Positions 15,763-24,864 of a stretch of 47,300 bases of DNA are shown here, piece by piece. The stretch comes from Actinomycetes bacterium (GTDB lineage Bacteria; Actinomycetota; Thermoleophilia; Solirubrobacterales; Solirubrobacteraceae), in contig JAJYUP010000012.1 of the NCBI GenBank assembly GCA_021792455.1, positions 1-47,300 on the forward strand. Direction: 5' to 3'. Within the stretch, counting starts at the first letter, position 1, and each line of letters starts with the position of its first letter. The notes beneath the pieces were generated by a model. That model saw only the letters and a program-made list of their open reading frames with translations, had not been told where the DNA came from and ran no database searches. The translations under genes and the position numbers were made by a program.

Positions 15763-16344
15763 ATGCAGCCTCGCCGCCTCGCCGCCCGCTCCGCTCCGCG
15801 CCCGCTCCTCATCTCGCCACTGCTCTCGCTGCTGCTGCTGGTCCTGCTCTCGCAGCCTGCGAGCGCAAGGAGAGTGCTCGCCCCGCCTGGCAACTCTGGC
15901 GTCGAACAGTACGTCGAGATCGTGCCGGGTCCGGAAGGAAACGAGCCTGTCGGCTCGCAAAAGCCCCACAAGGGCGTGCTCTCGCCCTCGGAGCGCACAC
16001 AGCTCAAAGCCGCTGGCAGCGAAGCACGCGCCCTGCAGGCCTTCGCAGAAGACACGGGGGCACAGAGGAACGCCCGCAACAGCACCAGCTCCACCTCCCG
16101 CTCTGCACGCTCGGCCGCCAGCGCCGCTCGCCTTCGTTCGAAACGGCGCGGCGGGCGGGGCTCGCCTCCGTCGTCCACCCCACCTTCAGGGACACCGCCT
16201 GGCAGCGCAGGCAAGCCGCTCATCCAGGCCAGCGCTGCGAGCTCCTCTCGGGGCCTTGGCCTCGGCCTGCCGATCGCGCTCTCCGCGATCGCGCTGCTCA
16301 GCTTCATCGGCTACATCATCAGACGGCGCATGAAGAGCAGCTGA
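15763..16344 (+). CDS. Secreted, C-terminally membrane-anchored protein (hypothetical)
   Basis: The protein has 193 residues from ATG 15763. It has an N-terminal signal peptide (PLLISPLLSLLLLVLLSQPASA), a mature start RRVLAPPGNSGVEQYVEIVPG, a Ser/Arg/Pro-rich disordered middle and a C-terminal helix (GLPIALSAIALLSFIGYII) followed by RRRMKSS. This is the plan of a cell-envelope surface protein with a retention helix; no sortase LPxTG motif is seen. It is 3 bp upstream of the glycosidase gene on the same strand and therefore very likely co-transcribed, and divergent from the polymerase/ligase. Function unknown. Confidence 0.75.
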   Translation: MQPRRLAARSAPRPLLISPLLSLLLLVLLSQPASARRVLAPPGNSGVEQYVEIVPGPEGNEPVGSQKPHKGVLSPSERTQLKAAGSEARALQAFAEDTGAQRNARNSTSSTSRSARSAASAARLRSKRRGGRGSPPSSTPPSGTPPGSAGKPLIQASAASSSRGLGLGLPIALSAIALLSFIGYIIRRRMKSS

Positions 16345-16347
16345 GGC

Positions 16348-18000
16348 GTGGCCCGCCTCCCTCAGCCGCCGGCGGAGCGTTCTCAGAGGCCCACCCTCTG
16401 GACCCTCGCCTCCCCCCTGCTCCTCGGCTGCCTCCTGCTCACCTGCATCCTGCTTCCCGTTCTCCGCAACGCCTACGCCGCCGCGCGCACCGCGAGGCAT
16501 TCGACGGCCCGGCCCACCGCTGGGCATCCGACAGCCCCGCTCACCGCGAGGCACAGTCACCGCCACTCCGCCGCCCAGGGGCTCTCCGCCCATCGCAGGG
16601 CCGGCGATCCGGTGCGAGAACTCCAGACTGGGTTCAGCGACGGCGAACTGTTCCAATCGAGCAACCCCGCCGTCAGAGCGCTCTGGCTTCGCAGAGCCAA
16701 GGAGGAGCACGCCTCCACCATCCGACTCGAAGCGAGCTGGTCATCCATCGCGCCGATCAGGCCGCCGAGCGCCTCAGACGCGGAAGACCCCGCCTGGTCG
16801 GGCTACAGCTTCAGTCAGCTCGACGAAGCGGTCAGGTCGGCGGCGGCGGAGCACTTCAGAATCCTCATCACCGTCAATGGCGCACCGAGCTGGGCTGAAG
16901 GGGCTGGCAGGCCACCGTCCGCAACGCCTGGGACGTGGAAGCCGAACGCCACCCAGTTCGGCCTGTTCGCGAAGGCGCTTGCGAGGCGCTACAGCGGCTC
17001 CTTCGTCCCAGCTCACCAGAGCTCGCCGCTGCCTCGCATCAGCTGGTGGCAGGCTTGGAACGAGCCGAACCTCTCCGTCTACCTCGCCCCACAGTGGGTC
17101 CGCTCTCACCACAGGTGGATTCCGACGAGCCCCTCCATCTACCGCAGGATGCTCGACGCCTTCTACTTCGCGATCCACAGATCTCTGCCTCATCAGCACG
17201 TCGTCAGCGGCGGCACCGCCCCCTATGGCGATCCCCCAGGCGGCCAGAGGATGCCGCCGGCGCAGTTCGTCAGGCACCTCTTCTGCCTCACCGAAAGGCT
17301 CACGCCGGCTCGCTGCCCTCAGCGCGCGTACTTCGACGTCCTCGACCACCACCCCTACTCGGTCGCAGGGCCCTACTTCAAAGCGCTCGACAAGAACGAT
17401 GTTGCGATCGCGGACATGCACAAGCTCACGCAGCCGCTTCACATCGCACAGCGGCTCCATCTGATCGGCGGCCCAAGGCACCACGAAGTGTGGGTCACCG
17501 AGGTCTCCTGGGACAGCGACCCGCCGGACCCGCATGGAGTGCCGGCGCTTCGGCAGGCCCACTGGATGCAGCAGACCTTCCACCTGCTCTGGCAGGAGGG
17601 CGTCTCCACCGTGCTCTGGTACCTCATCGCAGATCAGCCGCCGATCCCCTCCTACTCGACGACCTACCAGTCGGGAACCTATTTCATCGACGGAAAGCCG
17701 AAGCCATCGGCCACCTCGTTCAGATTCCCGCTCGTCATCGCCCACCGGTCGAGCACGCAGCGCTCTCAGCACGCCCCCGCAGCTCGCCTCACCACCGTCA
17801 GGCTCACGCTGTGGGGCAAGAGCCCGCTCCACCGCTCCCCTGTGCACGTGCAACAGCTCCAAGGCAAGCGCTGGAGGACGATCGAGACCTTCAGGCCGCC
17901 TGACCGCAGCGGCGTCTTCGAAGTGTTTGTCACCGTCGCCGAACGGAGCACCATCAGGGCGATCACCGGCGGGATCCGCACCCTGCCGCTCGATGCCTAG
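16348..18000 (+). CDS. Membrane-anchored glycoside hydrolase, GH-A clan-like
   Basis: The protein has 550 residues from GTG 16348. An N-terminal anchor (LLLGCLLLTCILLPVLRNAYA) is followed by a low-complexity Thr/His/Ala spacer, then a TIM-barrel glycosidase. WWQAWNEPN places the acid/base at about Glu239, and WVTEVSWDS the nucleophile at about Glu385, as in GH5/GH39-like enzymes. A small beta domain closes the protein. It probably acts on an extracellular or surface polysaccharide, such as the one built by the neighbouring polymerase. It is 3 bp after the secreted protein gene, so one operon. Substrate cannot be read from the sequence. Confidence 0.85.
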   Translation: MARLPQPPAERSQRPTLWTLASPLLLGCLLLTCILLPVLRNAYAAARTARHSTARPTAGHPTAPLTARHSHRHSAAQGLSAHRRAGDPVRELQTGFSDGELFQSSNPAVRALWLRRAKEEHASTIRLEASWSSIAPIRPPSASDAEDPAWSGYSFSQLDEAVRSAAAEHFRILITVNGAPSWAEGAGRPPSATPGTWKPNATQFGLFAKALARRYSGSFVPAHQSSPLPRISWWQAWNEPNLSVYLAPQWVRSHHRWIPTSPSIYRRMLDAFYFAIHRSLPHQHVVSGGTAPYGDPPGGQRMPPAQFVRHLFCLTERLTPARCPQRAYFDVLDHHPYSVAGPYFKALDKNDVAIADMHKLTQPLHIAQRLHLIGGPRHHEVWVTEVSWDSDPPDPHGVPALRQAHWMQQTFHLLWQEGVSTVLWYLIADQPPIPSYSTTYQSGTYFIDGKPKPSATSFRFPLVIAHRSSTQRSQHAPAARLTTVRLTLWGKSPLHRSPVHVQQLQGKRWRTIETFRPPDRSGVFEVFVTVAERSTIRAITGGIRTLPLDA

Positions 18001-18161
18001 ACGCTCAGTCTCGAGGGGAGGAGGTCCTGCATGCCCATCGGCTTGTCAGGGTCAGCGCGCCCGCTTCGTATATCTCGGCACAGTGCGCGAGTTATCGCGC
18101 AGGCGGTGTGCCCGAGATCGAGGGCAACCGACGGTTCGCAAACCTCTCGTGGAGGACTCCA

Positions 18162-18869
18162 ATGTCACACAGGGCAACGATCGCCGTCCTGCTCAGCGCC
18201 GCTGGACTTGCGGTCGGAATCGGCGCCACTTCGTCGAGTGCGAGCGCGGCTGAACGGTGCCCGCCTGGCGCTCCGTCTGGTCCCTACTGCATACAGACCG
18301 CGATAGGGCTGGAAAGCTCGCAGCACAAGGCCATCGTCGGCAGCAGCGACGTCGTCCATCTCAGGGTCCGTTGCGCGTTCACGACCGAATGCACAGGAAC
18401 GCTTCAGTTCGTTCTGAAGGGATCTGCCCACGCGGTCAAAGGCAAGAAGGGCAAGGCGCCGAAGAAGGGCGCAGCGATCGTCGGAGGCGAGGGGCTCATC
18501 ACACGGGGAGCAGCCCACGCCGCAGACAGCTCTGCGAAGGGCAGGAGCGCCAACGAGAGCAAGGCGCGCCACAAGGGCAAGACGCACCACAAGAGCAAGA
18601 CGCACCACAAGAGCAAGACCCATCCGAAGAGACCGCAGCGCCTCGTCTATGGAACCGCCCTCTACAGGGTCAGCGCTTCGCAGACCAGGACTCTCGACAT
18701 CAAGCTCAACCCCGCTGGGCGCAAGGCGCTCTCCGCACATCACGTGCTCAAAGTGAAGGTCGTCGCGACCGAAGCCTCGCACACGAAGGTGATCGACGAG
18801 CTGACGATCAAGCAGAGGCGCAGCAGAGGCCACAGCCTCCACAAGACCTCCAAGCACCACAAGAGCTGA
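18162..18869 (+). CDS. Secreted Lys/His-rich repeat protein (hypothetical)
   Basis: The protein has 235 residues. ATG 18162 is preceded by GGAGG at 18151. The signal peptide (IAVLLSAAGLAVGIGATSSSASA) is followed by a beta-rich domain with a Cys pair (VRCAFTTECTG), then a strongly basic insert with repeats of KTHHKS, then a second beta stretch and a basic tail (SLHKTSKHHKS). Charge and secretion suggest binding to acidic wall polymer, DNA or metal, but this is inference. The 18-bp array lies in the basic insert. It stands alone between the glycosidase and the amidohydrolase. Confidence 0.75.
   Translation: MSHRATIAVLLSAAGLAVGIGATSSSASAAERCPPGAPSGPYCIQTAIGLESSQHKAIVGSSDVVHLRVRCAFTTECTGTLQFVLKGSAHAVKGKKGKAPKKGAAIVGGEGLITRGAAHAADSSAKGRSANESKARHKGKTHHKSKTHHKSKTHPKRPQRLVYGTALYRVSASQTRTLDIKLNPAGRKALSAHHVLKVKVVATEASHTKVIDELTIKQRRSRGHSLHKTSKHHKS
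18561..18625. repeat. 18-bp tandem repeat coding KTHHKS units
   Basis: AAGACGCACCACAAGAGC is present twice perfectly (18579 and 18597), preceded by a diverged copy at 18561 and followed by a partial at 18615. The period is six codons. Confidence 0.93.
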
Positions 18870-18948
18870 TCAGCGTCGCGATTCGGCAGGCTTCAGGCGG
18901 TCAGGGCAGGCGCTTCCGCTTCGCTGCGCGCCCCGCTACCCTCCTCTC

Positions 18949-20178
18949 GTGACCTCCCGCCCAGACGCAGCGCAGATCCACGCTGAGGCGGCAGCGCCCT
19001 TCGAGCTCGAAGCGCAGCGGCTGCTGCCGAGCGACACTGAGATCATCGACGCCCACACCCACCTCGGCACTGATGAGGATGGACGCTCACTGGATCTGCA
19101 GCAGCTGCTTTCCCTGCTCGATCAGGCTTCGGCAGCGAGAGCATGCGTGTTCCCTCTCAACGACCCTCAGCGCGTGCCCGCCTACAGGGCGCCAAACGAC
19201 GCCGTCCTCAGGGCCGCCGCCGAATCTGATCGCAGGCTCGTTCCCTTCTGCAGGCTCGATCCCGCTGAAGAACCTGTCAAAGAGGCGGAACGCTGCCTCG
19301 CCGCAGGCGCAAAGGGCATAAAGCTGCACCCACGAGAGCAGGCGTTCACCTTGGAGGGACAGGAGATCAACGCGATCTTCAAGCTCGCAGAAGACGCGAA
19401 GGTGCCTGTCCTCATCCACGCAGGCAGAGGTCTTCCGCCGATCGCCGATGGCCTCGTCGATCTCGCGCTGAAGCACCCAGATGCGACGCTCATCCTCGCG
19501 CATGCGGCGATCTGCGACCAGGGCATCATCACCGCGAGGCTGAAGGACCACCTCAGGATCATCTATGACACCTCGTGCTTCTTCCCAATCGACGTCATCC
19601 AGCTGCTGTCGAGGGTGCCGCCTGAGCGCCTCGTCTTCGCCTCTGACCCTCCATATGGGCTGCCCGTCGCTGGGCTGTACCTCGCGCTGCGCGTCGCATC
19701 GCAGGCGGGCTTCGACAGCTGGGCTCGCAGGGCCGTGCTTGGCCACACGATCGCGGGGCTGCTCGAGGACGGTGAGCTGCCAGAGCTCTCGCCGCCGCGC
19801 AGGGGCCGCCACCTCACGCTCTCTGGCAGGCTTGCCCGAATCTACACGTATGTGAGCGTCGCTGGGCCTGCGATGCTCTCTGGTTCAACGCAGCAGGCGA
19901 TCGCGATGCTCGAGCTGGCCGTCTCCGCCTGCAGGGACCCCCGCCCAGGCGCTGATGAAGAAGCGCTCGAGATCATCGGCAAAGCGCTGGAGGCGGTGAG
20001 CGCTCTGCTCCAGCGCACAGACGAGGAGAAGAGCAGCCTCAGGCTCGCATTCGACCTTCTCTACCGATCACTCGTGCATGCTGCAACTGAGGTGACAGAC
20101 GCTGAGATGCTCGAAGCGGAGATCGAAGCAGAGGAGCTGCCCGCCTCTGTGCAGGCGGCCTTCGAAGCCAATCGCTGA
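18949..20178 (+). CDS. Amidohydrolase-family metal-dependent hydrolase (TIM barrel)
   Basis: The protein has 409 residues from GTG 18949. Metal-site motifs of the Amidohydrolase_2 type: IDAHTHLG near residue 30, GIKLHPREQ, VLIHAGRG, LILAHAAICD and LVFASDPPYG. A C-terminal extension of about 120 mostly helical residues follows the barrel and is longer than usual. Related enzymes decarboxylate or hydrolyse small carboxylic or aromatic substrates in the cytosol; the substrate here is unknown. It is convergent with prmA (41 bp between stops) and has no operon partner. Confidence 0.88.
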   Translation: MTSRPDAAQIHAEAAAPFELEAQRLLPSDTEIIDAHTHLGTDEDGRSLDLQQLLSLLDQASAARACVFPLNDPQRVPAYRAPNDAVLRAAAESDRRLVPFCRLDPAEEPVKEAERCLAAGAKGIKLHPREQAFTLEGQEINAIFKLAEDAKVPVLIHAGRGLPPIADGLVDLALKHPDATLILAHAAICDQGIITARLKDHLRIIYDTSCFFPIDVIQLLSRVPPERLVFASDPPYGLPVAGLYLALRVASQAGFDSWARRAVLGHTIAGLLEDGELPELSPPRRGRHLTLSGRLARIYTYVSVAGPAMLSGSTQQAIAMLELAVSACRDPRPGADEEALEIIGKALEAVSALLQRTDEEKSSLRLAFDLLYRSLVHAATEVTDAEMLEAEIEAEELPASVQAAFEANR

Positions 20179-20218
20179 CCGCAGGCGCCGACGAGGCGCT
20201 TGCCTGCTCTCGCCGCGC

Positions 20219-21100
20219 TCAGCACATCGTGAGCCAGATGCCAGCCCATTCGCCCTCGACACTGCGGGCACGCTCGAGCAGAGGCAGATGACCGCTGAAC
20301 GCGGAGCTCACCTCATCCGCCTCCTCGACGAGCACGCCGCTGAGCAGCAGCTCCCTCGGGGGGGTCGTCATTCTCGAGGCGATCGCGCTGAGCGTCGGCC
20401 GAAGCAGGTTCGCGAGCACGATCGCCCCATCGAGCGGCGGCAGCGGCTCGGTGAGCAGGTCCGCCTCACGCAGCTCCAAGCTCACACAGTTGCGTGCCGC
20501 GTTGAGGCTCGCAGCGGCGATGCTCTCGCGATCGAAGTCGAGGCCGATCACGGGATGGAAGCGAAGCTTTGCGGCGGCGATCGCAAGGATGCCAGAGCCC
20601 GTGCCGAAGTCGAGCACCCTGCGCTGCGCAGCCCGCTCGCCCTCGAGTGCGGTGATCTGCTGATGCAGGTCGAGCAGCATCTTCAAAGACAGCTTCGTCG
20701 TCGCGTGAGAGCCTGTCCCAAAGGCCTGGCCTGGGTCGATGACGATCTCATCGACACCCTCCCCCTCACCCCGCTCCATCCAGGGCGGCCTGATGTACAG
20801 CGAGCGTCCCCGCCCCAACCCCGCTCCTTCACCCCGTATCAGCGTCGGCCGATGAAACGCCCTCCACCGCTCATGCCAGTCGTTGCGAATCGTGCTCGTC
20901 GAGATCTCGCAGAGAGCTCCTTTCGCGGTCGCCTCGAGGTCAGGCAGCGCAGGCAGCTCCCCCTCCGCGCCGTAGATCGCGTACTCGACCCTGCCATCAG
21001 CGAGCTCGAGCTCTTCGACTCCGCCCCCCGCGAGCTCGAGCAGCTCGGCGAGCACGAGCTCAGCCCGCTCGCTCTGAACGCGCAGCGCAAGCCTTATCAC
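20219..21100 (-). CDS. prmA: Ribosomal protein L11 methyltransferase-like protein
   Basis: The protein has 293 residues from GTG 21100, whose GTGA overlaps the dnaJ stop. PrmA features: [18 protein letters not shown], motif [35 protein letters not shown] and ANLLRPTL near the catalytic loop. It uses S-adenosylmethionine to trimethylate ribosomal protein L11. The N-terminal substrate-binding part ([16 protein letters not shown]) is present. The hrcA-dnaJ-prmA order is common in Gram-positive genomes, and the start/stop overlap suggests translational coupling with dnaJ. Confidence 0.93.
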   Translation of the reverse strand: MIRLALRVQSERAELVLAELLELAGGGVEELELADGRVEYAIYGAEGELPALPDLEATAKGALCEISTSTIRNDWHERWRAFHRPTLIRGEGAGLGRGRSLYIRPPWMERGEGEGVDEIVIDPGQAFGTGSHATTKLSLKMLLDLHQQITALEGERAAQRRVLDFGTGSGILAIAAAKLRFHPVIGLDFDRESIAAASLNAARNCVSLELREADLLTEPLPPLDGAIVLANLLRPTLSAIASRMTTPPRELLLSGVLVEEADEVSSAFSGHLPLLERARSVEGEWAGIWLTMC

Positions 21101-22233
21101 GTCGAATGATGTCGGAAGACCCTGCGCAGCTTCGCGAGCATCGACTCCTCTGAGCGGAGGTTCTCCTCGGTGATGCTGCCCTGCAGCTGGGCAAAGAGCT
21201 GCCTCTGCGTCTCGCTGAGGCGCCTTGGGATCACGACGTCGATTACGACCTTCAGATCGCCCCTCCTGCCACGGCGCAGCTGTGGCATGCCCTGTCCCTT
21301 CAGCGTGATGATCTCGCCTGGCTGGACGCCAGGATGAATCGTGACGGGGACAGTCCCGTCGAGCGTGCTCACCTCACCCTCGCCCCCAAGCGCGGCGAGC
21401 GAGGCTGGGATCGACAGGACGGTGAGCAGGTCATCGCCTTCGCGCAGGAACCGCTCGTCAGGGCGCACCTTCACGAGCACATAGAGGTCGCCTGCCGCCG
21501 AGCGGCGCTCGCCTGCATGCCCCTTTCCCGCGATCCTGATCCGCTGGCCGTCTGAGATCCCCGCAGGCACCTCGACTGAGACGGTGCGCCTGCCTGAGCG
21601 CAGGCCCTTTCCTGAGCACTGCCTGCAGGGTTGACGGGCCAGGCGGCCGCTGCCATGACAGGCGTCGCAGACGACCGTCCTCACCATCTGGCCGAACGGC
21701 GTCCTGCTCACCGCCTGCAGATGACCTTCGCCCCGGCAGCGCGAGCAGGCCTCGATCGGGGTCCCAGGCTCTGCGCCGTTGCCATGGCAGTGCTCACAGA
21801 CCTCGATCGCCTCATAGCTGACCTGGACCGTGTTGTCATGCGCTGCCTGCGCGAGATCGAGCTCGATCGTGACGGCGATGTCACCGCCAGAGGCGGGTGC
21901 GCCGCGGCTGCGAAAGCCGCCGCCTGCCCCGAAGAACGCGTCGAACAGGTCGCTGATCGAGCCGAAGGCGTCGAAGTTCGGGGCATATCCGCCTGAGCGC
22001 AGCCCGTCGTGGCCATACCGGTCATAGGTCGCCCTGCGCTCCGCGTCAGAGAGGATCTCATACGCCTCCGCAGCCTCCTTGAACTTCTCCTCCGCATTCG
22101 GGTCCTGCGCGTTGACGTCTGGGTGCAGCTGCCTCGCAAGCTTCCGGAAGGCCTTCTTTATCTCCTGCTCTGAGGCGTCCCTCCTGACGCCGAGCACCTC
22201 ATAGGGGTCGCGTGGTGTTGATGTCGTACTCAT
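21097..22233 (-). CDS. dnaJ: Chaperone protein DnaJ
   Basis: The protein has 378 residues, the usual length. J-domain with HPD ([11 protein letters not shown]), a short Gly/Phe-rich region ([10 protein letters not shown]), four CxxCxGxG zinc motifs ([32 protein letters not shown]) and the C-terminal client-binding beta domains. It is the co-chaperone that delivers unfolded proteins to DnaK and stimulates its ATPase. It lies downstream of hrcA, separated by 218 bp that contain a 14-bp repeat array, and overlaps prmA. No dnaK or grpE is in the window. Confidence 0.97.
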   Translation of the reverse strand: MSTTSTPRDPYEVLGVRRDASEQEIKKAFRKLARQLHPDVNAQDPNAEEKFKEAAEAYEILSDAERRATYDRYGHDGLRSGGYAPNFDAFGSISDLFDAFFGAGGGFRSRGAPASGGDIAVTIELDLAQAAHDNTVQVSYEAIEVCEHCHGNGAEPGTPIEACSRCRGEGHLQAVSRTPFGQMVRTVVCDACHGSGRLARQPCRQCSGKGLRSGRRTVSVEVPAGISDGQRIRIAGKGHAGERRSAAGDLYVLVKVRPDERFLREGDDLLTVLSIPASLAALGGEGEVSTLDGTVPVTIHPGVQPGEIITLKGQGMPQLRRGRRGDLKVVIDVVIPRRLSETQRQLFAQLQGSITEENLRSEESMLAKLRRVFRHHST

Positions 22234-22301
22234 CGATGTCTTCGTTGCGCAGGGCCCTCAGCTTCGATCAGCTGTCGCCCTCATTCGGTGGTTGCTCTTC
22301 G

Positions 22302-22413
22302 TGCTCGCTCTGGGGTGCTCGCTGTGAGTTGTTCGCTGTGAGTTGTTCGCTGTGGGGTGTTCGCTGTGGGGTGTTCGCTCTTGGCTGCTCGCTGTGGGGT
22401 GCTCGCTGCCGCG
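22302..22413. repeat. 14-bp tandem repeat, about eight copies, between hrcA and dnaJ
   Basis: Units such as TGTTCGCTGTGGGG and TGCTCGCTGTGAGT follow one another from 22302 with a 14-bp period and small variations. The array fills the spacer of an operon that is usually tight. Confidence 0.93.
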
Positions 22414-22451
22414 GGCGCCTGTCTGCACGGGTGCCCTGGGCCGCTGCACGC

Positions 22452-23474
22452 TCAAGCATCCGCGTAGGAATCTTCGACATACCGAGAGAGCTCGTTCGCC
22501 GCTGCGCGGACGGTGGTTATCGCACCCCTGTAGTCCATCCGCACAGGCCCTATGACGGAGACCGCCCCAAGCTTGCGCTGAGCGAGGCCATATGCCGCCG
22601 CGACGACCGACAGCGACCTCATCGCAGGCAGCTCGTTCTCCTCGCCGATGCTGACGTAGACATCAGGCGCTGAGAGCGCAGTCCGCAGCAGGCTGAGCAG
22701 CGCTGCGCGCTGCTCGAGCAGGTTCATCAGCTCGTTGAGCTCAGCGATGTTCTCCCGCTCGCTCGCTTGAAGCAGGCGCCCCGCCCCGCCGACGTAGATG
22801 CCTGCCTCCGCATCTGCGATCGGCTCCTGAAAGAACGCAGGTGCGAGCCTGTGCAGAAATGACAGCTCAGTGTGAGGCAGAGACTGGTCGAGGAGGCGCT
22901 GGTGCAGCAGCCTCGAGCCAAGCGCATGGCCGACGAGCCGCTCGTTGAGGTAGGCGCCCGCCCATCCAACGAGACCAGAGTCGACAGGTGCGTCGAACGT
23001 CGCGATCATCTTCGTGACGGCACCCGTCGAGGTGATCGTGACGACCGCTACGACCTGAGGCTGCAGCGCCAGCACCTCGACGTGGCGCACGATCGCGATG
23101 TTGAGCGGTGGAGCGGAGACGACAGCGAGCAGGTTCGTGATCTGGGAGAGCGCCTGTGTCGTGCAGCGCATGGCATCGTCAACCTCCCTGCGCATGAGCG
23201 ACAGCTGAAGCTTCGGCTGCGGAAGCCGGCTGGAGGAGAGCATCCTGTCGACGACGTAGCGGCGCCCAGCGTCCGTCGGGACACGCCCAGCGGAGGTGTG
23301 GGGATGGGTGAGCAGACCCACCTCCTCGAGATGGGCGAGCTCGCTGCGCACAGTGGACGGCCCACAGTCGAATCCAGGCTGCGCCGCGATCGTGCGCGAG
23401 GGGACAGGCTGCCCCGTCTGGATGTGGACGTCGACCACGATGCACAGGATCTGCTCCTGTCGTGGCGTCAACAT
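22452..23474 (-). CDS. hrcA: Heat-inducible transcription repressor HrcA
   Basis: The protein has 340 residues, standard length. N-terminal winged helix (MLTPRQEQILCIVVDVHIQ, TGQPVPSRTIA, GPSTVRSELAHLEEVGLL, HPHTSAGRVPTDAGRRYVVD) followed by the GAF-like dimerisation domain and a conserved C-terminus (YGLAQRKLGAVSVIGPVRMDY). HrcA represses chaperone genes by binding CIRCE elements. No CIRCE is seen upstream of this gene or of dnaJ. TAGAAT lies six bases before the ATG, as in leaderless actinobacterial transcripts. Confidence 0.96.
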   Translation of the reverse strand: MLTPRQEQILCIVVDVHIQTGQPVPSRTIAAQPGFDCGPSTVRSELAHLEEVGLLTHPHTSAGRVPTDAGRRYVVDRMLSSSRLPQPKLQLSLMRREVDDAMRCTTQALSQITNLLAVVSAPPLNIAIVRHVEVLALQPQVVAVVTITSTGAVTKMIATFDAPVDSGLVGWAGAYLNERLVGHALGSRLLHQRLLDQSLPHTELSFLHRLAPAFFQEPIADAEAGIYVGGAGRLLQASERENIAELNELMNLLEQRAALLSLLRTALSAPDVYVSIGEENELPAMRSLSVVAAAYGLAQRKLGAVSVIGPVRMDYRGAITTVRAAANELSRYVEDSYADA

Positions 23475-23486
23475 CCTTTGATTCTA
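23475..23486 (-). promoter_or_regulatory. Candidate -10 element of a leaderless hrcA transcript
   Basis: On the minus strand TAGAAT is followed by CAAAGG and then the hrcA ATG. A TANNNT hexamer six bases before the start codon is the usual spacing for leaderless mRNAs in actinobacteria. No good -35 is seen. Confidence 0.4.
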
Positions 23487-23576
23487 GGAGCCCGCCCCGC
23501 TGGCTGAGACTGATGAGCTCTCAACCTCGCAAACACTCAGGCCGCCCCCACTGGGCGGCCCTCCCCAATCCGCGCC

Positions 23577-24005
23577 CTACAGCGCAAGCGTCGCTTCTGC
23601 GTTGCGGATGATCTTGCTGCCAGACTGCTCAGCCTCGACGTCGACGATCGCGCGGCCATCTGCGATCTCCCTGACGATGCCTCTGACGGTCACCTCCTGC
23701 TCCGGCACCCCCATCCCCCTGAACTGGACGGAGAGCCGCTTCAGATGCGTCGGGCCGCCAGCGGCGTCGGTGAGCGCGCGCGCGACCTGGGCCATGCTCC
23801 ACAACCCATGGAGGATCTTGCCAGGCAGCCCGACAGAGCGTGCGAACTCCTCGTCGATGTGGATTGGGTTGAAGTCGCCAGAGGCCCCTGCATAGCGGTA
23901 GGTGAGGTACCTGTCCGGCGTGACCTTGAGCTCTGGGATCGGCTCGCCCACTCTGAGCTCGCCGGTGTGATCGCCAACTCTCTGCTCGCTCATCAGATCA
24001 GACAC
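23577..24005 (-). CDS. MaoC-like dehydratase, hot-dog subunit (HadB-like)
   Basis: The protein has 142 residues from GTG 24005, or 138 from ATG 23993. The MaoC catalytic motif is clear: YAGASGDFNPIHIDEEFARSVGLPG, with Asp and His (quoted here as GDFNPIH) followed by ILHGLWSMAQVA. The gene overlaps or abuts the neighbouring hot-dog gene, as in two-subunit 3-hydroxyacyl dehydratases such as mycobacterial HadAB. It would provide the catalytic half, dehydrating 3-hydroxyacyl thioesters in fatty-acid metabolism. The exact substrate is not readable. Confidence 0.9.
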   Translation of the reverse strand: MSDLMSEQRVGDHTGELRVGEPIPELKVTPDRYLTYRYAGASGDFNPIHIDEEFARSVGLPGKILHGLWSMAQVARALTDAAGGPTHLKRLSVQFRGMGVPEQEVTVRGIVREIADGRAIVDVEAEQSGSKIIRNAEATLAL

Positions 24006-24438
24006 CTCTCACGATGTTCGTCCATGTTCCTCTGCAGACCTCCTCGCCCCGCTGGTTGCGAGAGACCGACTCGAAGATGTAGTAGCCGAGGCCAACGCGC
24101 TCGAAGATGTCCGCGACGCTCACCTCCGTCGACACCTCGTCGCCGGCGACGAGCACAGGACCCCACTGAAGCTCCTGGCCGCCGTGGACGAGACGAGCGA
24201 AGTTCGCTTCCACTTCAGGGTCGAAGAGCGCGACCCCAACCGCGGGCAGCCCATAGACGACAGCGAACATCGGGGGCGCGACGACATCGGAGAAGCCCGC
24301 TGCCCTCGCAGCGTCGAGATCGAAGTGCAGAGGGTTCGTCTCCCCAACTGCGCGCGAATACTCCCTTATCTTCTCCCTGCCGACGGCGTAGCGCATCGGC
24401 GGGAAGCTCTTGCCGATCGCTTTCGTGTTGACTGGCAC
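23998..24438 (-). CDS. MaoC/FAS1-type dehydratase, non-catalytic hot-dog subunit (HadA-like)
   Basis: The protein has 146 residues from GTG 24438, chosen because GGGAG lies nearby and the conserved domain begins right after it (VNTKAIGKSFPPMRYAVGREK). The frame opens upstream to a TTG at 24513. Features of the FAS1-like N-terminal dehydratase family: IREYSRAVGETNPLHFD, VVAPPMFAVVYG, HGGQELQWGPVLVAGDEV. It normally pairs with the catalytic MaoC subunit, whose gene overlaps its 3' end. It is divergent from the ABC exporter. Confidence 0.88.
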   Translation of the reverse strand: MPVNTKAIGKSFPPMRYAVGREKIREYSRAVGETNPLHFDLDAARAAGFSDVVAPPMFAVVYGLPAVGVALFDPEVEANFARLVHGGQELQWGPVLVAGDEVSTEVSVADIFERVGLGYYIFESVSRNQRGEEVCRGTWTNIVRGV

Positions 24439-24864
24439 TGCAGACGCTCCCTTCGCGATTGACGCGATCTCGGATCCCTGTGCCCGCCAGACCGAGACCG
24501 AAGGTGACGGCAAGCGGTGCGACGGGGCAGTCTACCGTCTGAGGCCTGCGAGGCACTGCGACCTGAGGCACAGGCGCAGACGAGCGATAGAGCACGCTCG
24601 CTCCTGAAGCTGAGGTGAGAACGGCGGCTTGGGGGCGGCCTCGCACCCATTGCTTACCTTGTCCCTACAGACCTCTGATCGGCGTTTTAGGGCCGTGCTC
24701 TGAGATGTCACTGGCCTTCGAAGCAGTCGAAGGGGCAGGCTGAGCGCGCCCCCTGCGCAACGGCCTGTGAAGCAGCCTTGCAGCGACCCGAGCAGGAACC
24801 CGCCAAGCACTCGAAAAGCAGCCGCAGGGCGACATCGAGGGGCACATCCAGGGACACACACAGC
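24439..24864. other. Intergenic region between divergent dehydratase and ABC exporter genes
   Basis: No supported gene. The region must carry promoters in both directions but no convincing -35/-10 pair is seen. CCTTCG (24715-24720) and CGAAGG (24728-24733) form a short inverted repeat with a seven-base spacer, a weak operator or hairpin candidate. Confidence 0.5.

Noticed and set aside
22302-22413. CRISPR array
   Set aside because: This and all other arrays are head-to-tail repeats without unique spacers, and no cas genes are present.
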